Positions 1 through 7,488 of a stretch of 64,000 nt of DNA are shown piece by piece; position 1 is the stretch's first letter, and each line of letters begins with the position of its first letter. Position numbers and translations under genes: made by a program. The DNA comes from Streptomyces griseus subsp. griseus (GTDB lineage: Bacteria > Actinomycetota > Actinomycetes > Streptomycetales > Streptomycetaceae). The DNA is taken from NCBI RefSeq assembly GCF_000720255.1, contig NZ_JOJE01000034.1:12026-76025 (forward strand), read 5' to 3'. Below the pieces are notes generated by a model. That model searched no databases. It was not told the origin of the DNA and worked only from the letters and a program-made list of their open reading frames with translations.

Positions 1-196
1 CCCGAGCCCGCTGACCATGCGGATAGGTAAGAAGAGTCTCGGGTGGATCCGGTCTCGCGCTGCTTCGACCACCGGCCCGACGTCAGCGAGTTGGTCCGGG
101 TCCGCCCCGGACCGCCCTCGAACGAATCTACGGGAAACCGCTCACGTGCGCGGATGTAGGGCGGGCGTTGTCAGAGCCCGCTGTCACCATCCGGCC

Positions 197-1489
197 ATGG
201 CCCAGATCAGCCCCAAGCTCGCCCGCGCCTTCTTCGCGGACATCTCCGCCGGCTCCCCTGTTCCGCTGGACCCGGACGACCTCCTGCACATGGTTCATGT
301 GCGCCGTCACGGCCACGTCGTCTTCGGCGACATCGCGGTGCGCTGCTTCAAGCACAGGTCGAAGTGGACGTACGACGAACGCGAGATCCGCCGCGCGGCC
401 CACACCTTCGCGGACTTCCGCCTGGACGTCGGCGACGTCGTGGAGGTGCCACTGCCCACCTTCTTCGACGCCGATGACGGCGACGACCATGGCTTGGGGT
501 ATCGCGGCCCGGCCTCCTGGCGGTCCCGGATCGCGTCGTGGCTGTTCTGGGAGGCCCGCCGCAAGGATCAGGAGGGGCGGCCGTATGAAGAGTGGAACGA
601 CAACTGGAAGCGCCTCGGGCCCAACGGGCTGCCCGGAACGCTGACGTGGGACGAGTTCGTCGCGGCGCGCAGCGGGATCCGGCTCCGGGAGAACATCGCC
701 AACACCCGGCCGCTGGATCTGATGACCTGCTCCGGCGGCAGCCTGTTTCTGCCGAGGGCCTACTCCGAGCTCCTGGACCGTTGGGAGCAGGTGGACGAGG
801 ACCTGGTCGGCCGGGCCCGGACCTGCTCCCGATGCAGCGAGCAGGGCCCGCGCTGGGGCGGCTGGCGCACGCAGACTCCGCTCGGCTACGTCACCCTGTG
901 CCCGCCGTGCTCGGGTGCCACCTTCCAGCGGTACACCGGCCACCTGCGCGGCGTCATGTACGACTCGCGCCGCATGCGCGGCATCCGTGCCGACGACTAC
1001 CTGTGCAGGCTGTGCGCCGAACGCCGGGCGGCCGCGTGGGATCACTGCCACGACCACGGCTATCTGCGCGGGCCTTTGTGCGGCAGCTGCAACACCTTCG
1101 AGGGCAAGAGCGACCCGCGCCACTTCCTCGAGGAGAAGGAAGGGGCCGCCCTGCACCTCCTGGAGTGTCAAGGCTGCCTCGAAGGGCGGATCCTGCCCGG
1201 CCGGTACCACGTCGGCCTCGTCCAGAAGCATCTGGAGGCGACCGAGCGCCACCGCCACCGCAGCCGCCCGTGCCGACGCCAGCCGTGGGCCCGGCACGTG
1301 GAACTCGCCCACGGGGCACACCACTTCGAGCTGGAATGCTGGCAGCACAGCACGACGTGGCCGAAGGACGTCACGGTGCCCGACACCCTGGCCCTCGTAC
1401 GGGACTTCGTCGACCAGGCGCTCGCCGCGCGGCCGGCCACCGTAACCGTGCCCGCGCAAGCCGCGTTGGGCACACAGACGCGTGCATGA
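197..1489 (+). CDS. Endonuclease VII-like (HNH/treble-clef) protein
   Basis: The 430-aa product carries two pairs of CxxC-type cysteines in its middle (CSRC and CPPC) and then a short CRLC...DHCHDHG...LRGPLCGSCN block. That block is the hallmark of recombination endonuclease VII-like domains: Zn-binding cysteines around a DHCH catalytic core. The family cuts branched or double-stranded DNA; the substrate here is unknown. I start at ATG 197; an in-frame ATG at 17 would add 60 residues of unlikely composition. The gene stands alone, ends at a strong hairpin and faces a small minus-strand gene. The long N-terminal part (about 270 residues) is not recognised. Domain call is firm, role is inferred. 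Confidence 0.75.
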   Translation: MAQISPKLARAFFADISAGSPVPLDPDDLLHMVHVRRHGHVVFGDIAVRCFKHRSKWTYDEREIRRAAHTFADFRLDVGDVVEVPLPTFFDADDGDDHGLGYRGPASWRSRIASWLFWEARRKDQEGRPYEEWNDNWKRLGPNGLPGTLTWDEFVAARSGIRLRENIANTRPLDLMTCSGGSLFLPRAYSELLDRWEQVDEDLVGRARTCSRCSEQGPRWGGWRTQTPLGYVTLCPPCSGATFQRYTGHLRGVMYDSRRMRGIRADDYLCRLCAERRAAAWDHCHDHGYLRGPLCGSCNTFEGKSDPRHFLEEKEGAALHLLECQGCLEGRILPGRYHVGLVQKHLEATERHRHRSRPCRRQPWARHVELAHGAHHFELECWQHSTTWPKDVTVPDTLALVRDFVDQALAARPATVTVPAQAALGTQTRA

Positions 1490-1515
1490 ACATCCGACCC
1501 CCCGCGGATACGCGT

Positions 1516-1558
1516 GTGAGGCCCCAAACCGGCGCAGCAGCGCGGTGCGGGGCCTCAC
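1516..1558. terminator. Hairpin terminator between convergent genes
   Basis: Arms GTGAGGCCCC and GGGGCCTCAC are perfect complements over 10 bp around a 23-nt loop. It lies 27 bp after the endonuclease gene and before the end of the opposing small gene, so it can serve both directions. Confidence 0.7.
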
Positions 1559-1588
1559 GGGCATCCGGCGGTCAGGACCGCAGTGCGG

Positions 1589-1789
1589 TCAGCGGCGCGT
1601 CTCCCACCACAGGATCAGCAGCGTCACGGCGCCGCTGCCCAGCTTGTAGGCGACGCCCTGGAGGAAGTGGTGGTGGACACCGTGTCCACGGCTCCCACTC
1701 CATTTCCGCAGGTGAGTCCTGATGGACGAGAGCCATCTGTCCACACGGCGTGGGTGCTTCGGATCTAAATTCGCGCTAGGCTCGGGCAT
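1589..1789 (-). CDS. Small basic protein with C-terminal membrane helix
   Basis: The 66-aa product has a charged N-terminal half followed by one hydrophobic segment (about residues 46-62) ending in WWETRR. An AAGGAA ribosome-binding site lies 5 nt before ATG 1789. Its layout (HFLQGVA... then a hydrophobic stretch, then W and a basic end) matches the 61-aa protein at 58795-58980, suggesting two members of one small plasmid family. Function unknown; probably membrane anchored with the basic end inside. Confidence 0.55.
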   Translation of the reverse strand: MPEPSANLDPKHPRRVDRWLSSIRTHLRKWSGSRGHGVHHHFLQGVAYKLGSGAVTLLILWWETRR

Positions 1790-2077
1790 GCGGTTCCTTG
1801 CGTCAGCGTGCGTTTAGGGACACCGCGAGAGGAGCCCTCCCAACTCAGAGGCCTGAGAAACCCGTTGGGGCGCAGGGCTCCTTTCGCTTTCTGCGGAGTC
1901 TATAGGCGAGACGCTGATCGGTGTAGTTGCTCATGCGGGAATGCCCGCACAAGACAACACTCTGCCTACACTCTGCCTACCTTCTCGCGCACCAGCGACA
2001 CATCCATACCGAAAAAACCGCAGCTCACAGGCGTTAATGTGATCCCGGTCACCATAAAGCAGTGAAGCGGCATTCGT

Positions 2078-2135
2078 CGGTCTTCCCTCCTGCGAGAAAC
2101 ACAGGAACGGTCTTCCCTCCTGCGGGAAACGCAGG
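2078..2135. repeat. Two 28-bp direct repeats, 30-bp period
   Basis: The units 2078-2105 and 2108-2135 both begin CGGTCTTCCCTCCTGCG and end in CAGG. They differ at only two positions (GAGAAACA versus GGGAAACG in the second half). Each unit also contains a small internal dyad (CCTGC...GCAGG). Confidence 0.75.
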
Positions 2136-2166
2136 CTCCAATGCGCTCCAACGTAATCCATTGCAT

Positions 2167-2205
2167 TCCATTTCATTGCATCGCGATGGGATGTAATGAA
2201 ATGGA
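2167..2205. repeat. AT-rich inverted repeat
   Basis: A 16-bp left arm TCCATTTCATTGCATC and right arm GATGTAATGAAATGGA match with one mismatch around a 7-nt loop. The composition is strikingly AT-rich for this replicon, and related pieces (TAATCCATT, CATTCCATTTCATT) lie just upstream. It may be an operator or a duplex-unwinding site. Confidence 0.7.
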
Positions 2206-2286
2206 TTACAGAGGGTTACGGCAGGGCGCCGGGCTTGAGGTCGCCTCGAAGCCTCGCGGTCTGGTCCTCGCAGGAATGTGAAACGT

Positions 2287-2319
2287 CTCGTCCCCGGCAG
2301 CTTCAATGCCGGGGACGAG
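2287..2319 (-). terminator. Terminator of the tap-tpg operon
   Basis: A perfect 12-bp stem (CTCGTCCCCGGC with GCCGGGGACGAG) around a 9-nt loop sits 19 bp past the tpg stop codon. It is followed on the minus strand by ACGTTT. Confidence 0.75.
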
Positions 2320-2337
2320 GCGTATTGGCGGGCTCAA

Positions 2338-2895
2338 CTACAGCTCGATCTGGATGTGCTCCACGTCGGTGAACTCCACGCCCAGACCGTGGGCGCGGGT
2401 GTTGTTGTTCCGGAAGTACATCTCCGCCAGGCCCTCGGCTGCGATGCGCTGGAGCTGCTGCTCGTTGGCGCCACCGTCGCGGGCCTCGAAGAGGCGGTCC
2501 GCCCAGCGCGGCGGCAGGGCCTGGGTGATGTCCCGGATCCGGGCGTCGTCGGTCGTGCCCGGCGCTGCCGTGAAGCCGAAGCGGGCCCGGGTGGAGACGA
2601 CCAGGCCGCCGGTGGACGCGGCCCGCTTCTTGGCCTTCGCCCGGATCTGCGGCTGCCACCGCTTCTTGACCTCACGCTCTATGCGGTCGCGCAGGTCGCG
2701 GCGGGGCCGCTTGAACTTGCCCGCGACGTAGCGCTCCACGGTGCGCTGCGACACCCCGAGCGCCTGCGCGGCTGCCTTGGTGCCCTTGAGCTGCTTGACC
2801 AGGTACTTCATCTGCGCCTGGGCGCTCTGCGGGATGCGGCGGGTGAACGCCCCTTCCAGCGCCTGGTCCAGGCTGTCCCCGAGCGAGTCGGCCAT
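2338..2895 (-). CDS. tpg: Telomere terminal protein Tpg
   Basis: The 185-aa product has the length and sequence pattern of Streptomyces terminal proteins, which become covalently attached to the 5' ends of linear replicons and prime end-patching. A helix-turn-helix is visible at about residues 40-60 (AAQALGVSQRTVERYVAGK), followed by a basic stretch. The region FGFTAAPGTTDD puts a threonine at position 114, the residue known to receive the priming deoxynucleotide in the S. lividans protein. The C-terminal half has the family's GLAEMYF...GLGVEF pattern. It follows tap by 6 bp, the usual tap-tpg operon order. Confidence 0.95.
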   Translation of the reverse strand: MADSLGDSLDQALEGAFTRRIPQSAQAQMKYLVKQLKGTKAAAQALGVSQRTVERYVAGKFKRPRRDLRDRIEREVKKRWQPQIRAKAKKRAASTGGLVVSTRARFGFTAAPGTTDDARIRDITQALPPRWADRLFEARDGGANEQQLQRIAAEGLAEMYFRNNNTRAHGLGVEFTDVEHIQIEL

Positions 2896-2901
2896 GGTCG
2901 G

Positions 2902-5109
2902 CTACTCCCCTTCTCCGGCGGTCGGGTCGTTCTTGATGAGGTTGGACAGGTTGAACACGCCGCCGTGTTCCTCGAACTGCTGCTCTGCCCAGAGCACGGT
3001 CTGGGTGCCCTGGTGCTTGACCATGCCCGGCGAGATCCCGAGCCGGAACGTGCCGGGTGCGGGCTTGCCCTCGTCCGTGTACGGCAGGACGTCCAGGGGG
3101 CTGGGGCCGGTGGAGGGGTAGACGATGGCGTCGGTGCCGATGGCGACCGGGTAGAGGTCGGCCGCGGCGGCGGTCTTCATCAGCTTGCGGTGGATGCCGA
3201 CCCGGAAGTTGGCGAGGGCGGCGGCCCGGATGTCGGGGCGCCACGTCTCCCGCTTCAGTGCCGGCCACGGCTCGTAGTACGGCACCTGGCCCCGGTTGCG
3301 CTGCCGCAGCTTGCCGATGCCGCCCTTCGCGGTCGCCTTGATCGCCTTCACCAGCAGTGCCAGCGTCGGGTCCACCTGCTTGGAGCGGGCCATCGCGTCC
3401 AGGAACTCCTGGCCGCCCATCGCGGTGGTGACGCCCAGTTCCTCCATCACCGTCACGTACGCGTCGCGCAGCCGGTTGTACCAGGGGTCCAGGTAGCGGC
3501 CGTTCTCCATGCGCACGTGCGCCTCGATCGGCGCGACCTCGAAGCCGAGCTCCACCGCGTACGCCACGGTCGGCGTCGCGTACCAGGCCGGGCCGGTCGG
3601 CCGCTCGCCCGTCGGCGTGAACGGGCTGGGCAGCCGGTCGCCGTCGACCGTACGGCCGTTGATCTGCACGCGGGACAGGTCGACGTGGCTCAGGTCGACC
3701 AGCCACGAGCCGGGCAGCTTCGGGTCGAACACCGGACGATCGAGGCGGGTGGGGCCGCCCAGGCCGACGGTGAGGCCGTTGACGGCCGCCGCGAACGCGA
3801 GGTTCACGTCGATCACCACCAGGTACGGCTTCATGCACTCGTCATCGGTCAGATCCCGGCACCAGTCGTACGGCTCCTCCATCAGCATCTGGTCCGGGGT
3901 GCGCAGGTGGTGGCGCTCGTACTTGCCCTTGAGGAGCGGGTGCTCGTCCGGGACCTCACACTCCACGTGCTCGTACACCGCCGTCAGCGCGTCCGCGTTC
4001 TTCGCGGGCTTGAACGCGCCGGTGGCCTCGTCCTTCTCCGCACGCGTCGGCGGGCGCAGGGCGGTCATCAGCTCGAGGCCGGTGGTCGACACGGTGCCGC
4101 GCGGCGTCGTCACCAGCTGCGCGTACATGCCCAGGTACCGGGCGAGGTCCGCGGGGTGCATGGTCGGGATCTTCGGGTCGTTCTTGTCGTCCCACTCCCG
4201 CGCGTCCAGCGCGTTCCAGGACGGGATACACAGCTGCACGCAGCGCCGCTTGGAGCCCTCGGGATCGCGGTAGACACGCGCCCACGGCCCGAACCCGCGC
4301 TGGGTGAGCTGCAGTTCAGCCTTCTTGATCTGCTTGAGCACCTTGTGGCTGTCCGGGAGCCGGCCCGCGCGCCGCTCCTCATCCGACAGGGCGGCGGGCA
4401 GGCCGTAGCGCTCCAGCGCGGACGGGGTGAGCACCAGGACGGGGTCGGCGTCACGGCCGTTGCGGTGCAGCCGCGCCTGACCGAGGCGAGCTTCGGTGAT
4501 CGTCCAGTCGACCAGCGCGGGCAGCGACTTGGCGGGCACGTCCAGGACCAGGCCGCCGACGCAGTACGCCGACACCTGCCCGTCCTCGCAGTCGACCACG
4601 GCGAGCGGGCCGTTCTCGAAGCGCGGGTCCACGGCGGCCGCCGTGGTGGTCTTCTTCGCCGCCGCCTTCTTCGCGCCCGGGCGCCGCGACGTCGACGTCG
4701 GCCTGGTGGTGCTCGCCGCCGGTCGGGCGGGCGGCTTCGCGGGGGCCGGCGCCGACGGAGCCGGGGCCGGTGCCGCGGGGACGGGTTCGGCAGCGAACGT
4801 CTCCGGCACGGCAGGTTCGCCGGGCGCCTCGCTCTTGGGTGCGGGGAAGCGTTCGGCCAGCTTCTCCAGGAGCTTCGCGTAGGCGGCGCGCTGCGGCGGC
4901 CGCGGCTCGGTACGGCCGGCCTCCCAGTTCCCGACCGCCTCACGGCGCGTGTCGAGAGCCTTCGCAACCTGGGCCTGGCTCAGCCCGGCAGCCTCGCGTA
5001 GACGCCTGCGCTCGGCAGGCGACGGCAGGTCGTCTTGGGCGACCTGTTCCAGCAACGCGTCCACGTTGCTGAGCAGCTCGTTCTCAGTGGGCACAGAGCT
5101 CACCTCCAC
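2902..5109 (-). CDS. tap: Telomere-associated protein Tap
   Basis: The 735-aa product is close to the usual Tap length (about 740). Tap binds the folded 3' overhang of Streptomyces telomeres and recruits Tpg. The N-terminus carries an XRE-type helix-turn-helix (about residues 34-60, AAGLSQAQVAKALDTRREAV) that ends in KLAERFP. A low-complexity Pro/Ala/Lys linker (about 90-150) leads to the long conserved C-terminal part. It is the first gene of the tap-tpg operon, divergent from the zeta gene, with an array of short direct repeats in the shared promoter region. Its N-terminal domain has a stand-alone relative at 17534-17833. Confidence 0.95.
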   Translation of the reverse strand: MEVSSVPTENELLSNVDALLEQVAQDDLPSPAERRRLREAAGLSQAQVAKALDTRREAVGNWEAGRTEPRPPQRAAYAKLLEKLAERFPAPKSEAPGEPAVPETFAAEPVPAAPAPAPSAPAPAKPPARPAASTTRPTSTSRRPGAKKAAAKKTTTAAAVDPRFENGPLAVVDCEDGQVSAYCVGGLVLDVPAKSLPALVDWTITEARLGQARLHRNGRDADPVLVLTPSALERYGLPAALSDEERRAGRLPDSHKVLKQIKKAELQLTQRGFGPWARVYRDPEGSKRRCVQLCIPSWNALDAREWDDKNDPKIPTMHPADLARYLGMYAQLVTTPRGTVSTTGLELMTALRPPTRAEKDEATGAFKPAKNADALTAVYEHVECEVPDEHPLLKGKYERHHLRTPDQMLMEEPYDWCRDLTDDECMKPYLVVIDVNLAFAAAVNGLTVGLGGPTRLDRPVFDPKLPGSWLVDLSHVDLSRVQINGRTVDGDRLPSPFTPTGERPTGPAWYATPTVAYAVELGFEVAPIEAHVRMENGRYLDPWYNRLRDAYVTVMEELGVTTAMGGQEFLDAMARSKQVDPTLALLVKAIKATAKGGIGKLRQRNRGQVPYYEPWPALKRETWRPDIRAAALANFRVGIHRKLMKTAAAADLYPVAIGTDAIVYPSTGPSPLDVLPYTDEGKPAPGTFRLGISPGMVKHQGTQTVLWAEQQFEEHGGVFNLSNLIKNDPTAGEGE

Positions 5110-5124
5110 TAGACACCCTACCCC

Positions 5125-5171
5125 AATCGCGCATTGGATCGCTCATTGATTCGCGCATAGATCACTCATGA
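5125..5171. promoter_or_regulatory. Iteron-like repeats between tap and the zeta gene
   Basis: Four imperfect copies of ATCGCKCATTGA follow one another at about one helical turn: ATCGCGCATT (5126), ATCGCTCATT (5138), ATTCGCGCAT (5149) and ATCACTCAT (5161). They lie in the divergent promoter region, close to the tap start. A natural candidate ligand is the helix-turn-helix of Tap itself, which would make the locus autoregulated; this is inference. Confidence 0.55.
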
Positions 5172-5212
5172 TGTTAGGTTGATCGCGCAGCGCGGGGCGG
5201 GAGACAGGAGGC

Positions 5213-7045
5213 GTGGTGCCAGGACGAGATGGGGGCGCGGTGGTGCTCTCCGAGCAGGAGAGCTTCGACGTGCTGCACCGCGTGATCCTCCCGGCTGCGA
5301 CTCAGGATGCCGTCGCCCAGCTCCGGCCGGTCGTGGTCGTCGTCGCCGGGCAGCCAGGCGCCGGTAAGACGTGGATCGCCGACCTCGTCCAGGCGGTGCT
5401 GGACCGGCGTGGTGGCGCGGTGCGGGTCGGCCGGGACCTGTACAAGCCGGTCCACCGTCACTACGCCCTCGCCCTGGCGGCCGACGTCCGTACGGCCGGA
5501 GCCCTGGTGCGCCCCGACACCGCGCGGTGGCAGGCCGCCGTCGAAGCCCACGTTCGCGAGATGGGCTTCGACGCCGTAGTGGAGTCGGCGCTCGCCGACC
5601 CGGACGACTTCCGCGACTCCTCCATCGCCTACCGCGCGGCCAGCCACCGGATCGAGGTCGTCGCCGTGGCCACCTCGGAGGCCTTGAGCCAGCTGGGCAT
5701 CGTGGACCGCTTTCTCACCGAGGCCGCCACCGGTGGCGGCCGGTACGTGTCCTGGGAGAACCACGACAGCTGCGCGAAGAACCTGCTGAACACCCTGGCC
5801 GTCATCGAGGCCGAACAGCTCGCCGACCGCATCACCGTCGTACGGCGCGACGGCACTCTGCTGTACACCAACGAGCTCACGCCCGACGGCGACTGGCGTC
5901 GCCGCCCCGCAGCGGACCGGGCGGTGCGGGTGGAACGGGCGCGGCCCTGGACAGCGCCCGAGACTGCCGTCTTCCGCCGTGAACTGGCCCGCGCCGACCG
6001 GCGTGTGCACACCGAGCTGACCGAAGAGAACAGGCGCCTGGCGGTACAGCGCGACAGCGAACGCGCGGCCGCCTGGTCCGAGCCGGTCCGCCGCACCGCA
6101 CAGCCCACCCCGGTGCCGCCCGGGGTCGCCTACCACCGGCTGTCCGCCGACGAACACCGCTGGATTTTCGACGAACTGATCACGCCGACAGTTCTGGCGA
6201 ACGTCACGCCGCGGGACGATCCGCGCGCCGTGTACGTGATCGGCCAGCCCGGGGCGGGCAAGCTGCTGGCCGCCAGGATGGTCCGGCGCGCGATGCGGCC
6301 CGGCACGACCAAGCTGGTCGGCGACGACTTCAAGGCCGCACATCCGGACTACCGCCAGATGCTCCGTCAGGATCCCCGCGGCGCCGGCGCGTCCATCCGC
6401 ACCGACTACAAAGCGTGGTTCGCTCAGGCGGAAGAGTACGTGCGCACGCGGCGCGGCGACCTGCTCATCGAGTCCGCCCCCGGCAGCGCGGACGATGTCC
6501 TCGACAGCGCCCTCGCCTGCTCCCGGGCCGGCTACCCGGTGGAGTTGGTGGTGCTGGCCGTGCGGGAAGCGGACAGCCGCCTGGCCACCGCCCTGCGCTA
6601 CGCCCGGGCCCTGCAAGCAGGAATCACCGGACGGTTCACCACCCGCGCCGGGCACGACCGCTGCTACCAGGCCGTCGCCGACCTCACGGCGGCCGCCGAA
6701 ACCCACCCGGCCATCACCGCGGTGACGGTGATCCGCCGCGACGGCCACGCCCTGCTGCGCCAAGAGCAGCCCGCCGCACCCGGCCGGGCCTCATGGGCGC
6801 TGGCCGCCGAACGGCAGCGCCCCTACACCGAGCAGGAAGCCGCCCACTTCATCCAGCTCTACCAAGGACTGCGCAAGGCCCTTCCCCAGCACCGCGACGA
6901 ACTAGACGACATCGCCGCCCTGGCCCGCCCCCTGATGCCCGCCGGGTTCCAACGTCTGCGGATCGCCGCGCACCGCCCGGACATACGGCTGCTGCCCCTG
7001 CCGCGAACGGTCTACGACTCCAGCTCCCTCAGCCGCGCCGCGTAG
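5213..7045 (+). CDS. Tandem zeta-toxin-family kinase (two zeta domains)
   Basis: The 610-aa product contains two successive zeta-type P-loop kinase domains. Domain 1 has Walker A GQPGAGKT (about residues 46-53) and a VGRDLYKPVHR substrate loop. Domain 2, about 300 residues later, has GQPGAGKL and the canonical DDFKAAHPDY loop. Zeta enzymes phosphorylate UDP-N-acetylglucosamine or related nucleotide sugars and block wall synthesis. The usual Ser/Thr after the P-loop lysine is replaced by Leu in domain 2, so one domain may be impaired. Start GTG 5213 has GGAGG immediately upstream; GTG 5216 is equally possible. The 3' end overlaps a convergent 91-codon gene by 34 bp. A fused zeta pair without an adjacent classical epsilon gene is odd. 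Confidence 0.85.
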   Translation: MVPGRDGGAVVLSEQESFDVLHRVILPAATQDAVAQLRPVVVVVAGQPGAGKTWIADLVQAVLDRRGGAVRVGRDLYKPVHRHYALALAADVRTAGALVRPDTARWQAAVEAHVREMGFDAVVESALADPDDFRDSSIAYRAASHRIEVVAVATSEALSQLGIVDRFLTEAATGGGRYVSWENHDSCAKNLLNTLAVIEAEQLADRITVVRRDGTLLYTNELTPDGDWRRRPAADRAVRVERARPWTAPETAVFRRELARADRRVHTELTEENRRLAVQRDSERAAAWSEPVRRTAQPTPVPPGVAYHRLSADEHRWIFDELITPTVLANVTPRDDPRAVYVIGQPGAGKLLAARMVRRAMRPGTTKLVGDDFKAAHPDYRQMLRQDPRGAGASIRTDYKAWFAQAEEYVRTRRGDLLIESAPGSADDVLDSALACSRAGYPVELVVLAVREADSRLATALRYARALQAGITGRFTTRAGHDRCYQAVADLTAAAETHPAITAVTVIRRDGHALLRQEQPAAPGRASWALAAERQRPYTEQEAAHFIQLYQGLRKALPQHRDELDDIAALARPLMPAGFQRLRIAAHRPDIRLLPLPRTVYDSSSLSRAA

Positions 7046-7287
7046 AGCACAGCAAGGCGGTCCTCCTCCTGCGCGTCGGCGTCTTCCAGACGCTGCAGGT
7101 CCTGGTAAGCGGCCGTACGGCCCGCCGTCAGCTGCGCAAGGCGCTCCTCATCGGGCAGCGGGGCCCGCCGCTCGGCAGCGATCTGCTCGGTGTACCAGTG
7201 CACTACCTCCTGCACGATGTCGGCCGCATGTTGGTCCTCTCCCCCGCCCAGGCCGGAGAAGTCGGGTCCGTCTGGTGTACCGGGCAT
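7012..7287 (-). CDS. Small acidic helical protein convergent with the zeta gene
   Basis: The 91-aa product starts at ATG 7287 with a GAGGGG site 5 nt upstream. It is acidic and predicted to be almost entirely helical (from about residue 19 on). Its end overlaps the zeta gene tail-to-tail by 34 bp. Zeta kinases are neutralised by small helical proteins, so this is a candidate antitoxin. I do not recognise it as an epsilon family member, and the antisense overlap could also couple the two genes at RNA level. Confidence 0.6.
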   Translation of the reverse strand: MPGTPDGPDFSGLGGGEDQHAADIVQEVVHWYTEQIAAERRAPLPDEERLAQLTAGRTAAYQDLQRLEDADAQEEDRLAVLYAARLRELES

Positions 7288-7488
7288 GGCAACCCCCTCA
7301 TGGTTCTGATCTTGATCGGATGGGTCATTGTCCTCCCGGCCCGCCTGCCCGAAGTTCGGCGCCGCCACGGCGATCCGAGGTGCGGGCAGGCCTGAATCCG
7401 TCGCCCTGCCGGGCCGTAGCAGCGGGGCGGGCTCCCCAAATCCCGCAGGGCGGGCATAGGTTGACCTGCGAGTGATCATTTTTCGGGG

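Larger units (their letters stand above)
1790..2286. other. Non-coding interval with repeats downstream of tpg
   Basis: About 500 bp without a convincing gene, less GC-rich than its surroundings. It holds a tandem ACTCTGCCTA pair (1959-1968 and 1970-1979), two 28-bp direct repeats and an AT-rich inverted repeat, listed separately. The short open frames here lack good starts and codon bias. It may hold the promoter for the 66-aa gene on the minus strand and protein-binding sites. Confidence 0.5.

Noticed and set aside
1..196. Telomere or gene start at the left edge
   Set aside because: No palindromic cluster; the in-frame extension of the endonuclease gene to position 17 has non-native composition and is probably non-coding.
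2278..5001. 907-codon plus-strand frame across tpg and tap
   Set aside because: The minus strand holds unmistakable Tap and Tpg; the plus frame has no domain and typical shadow composition.
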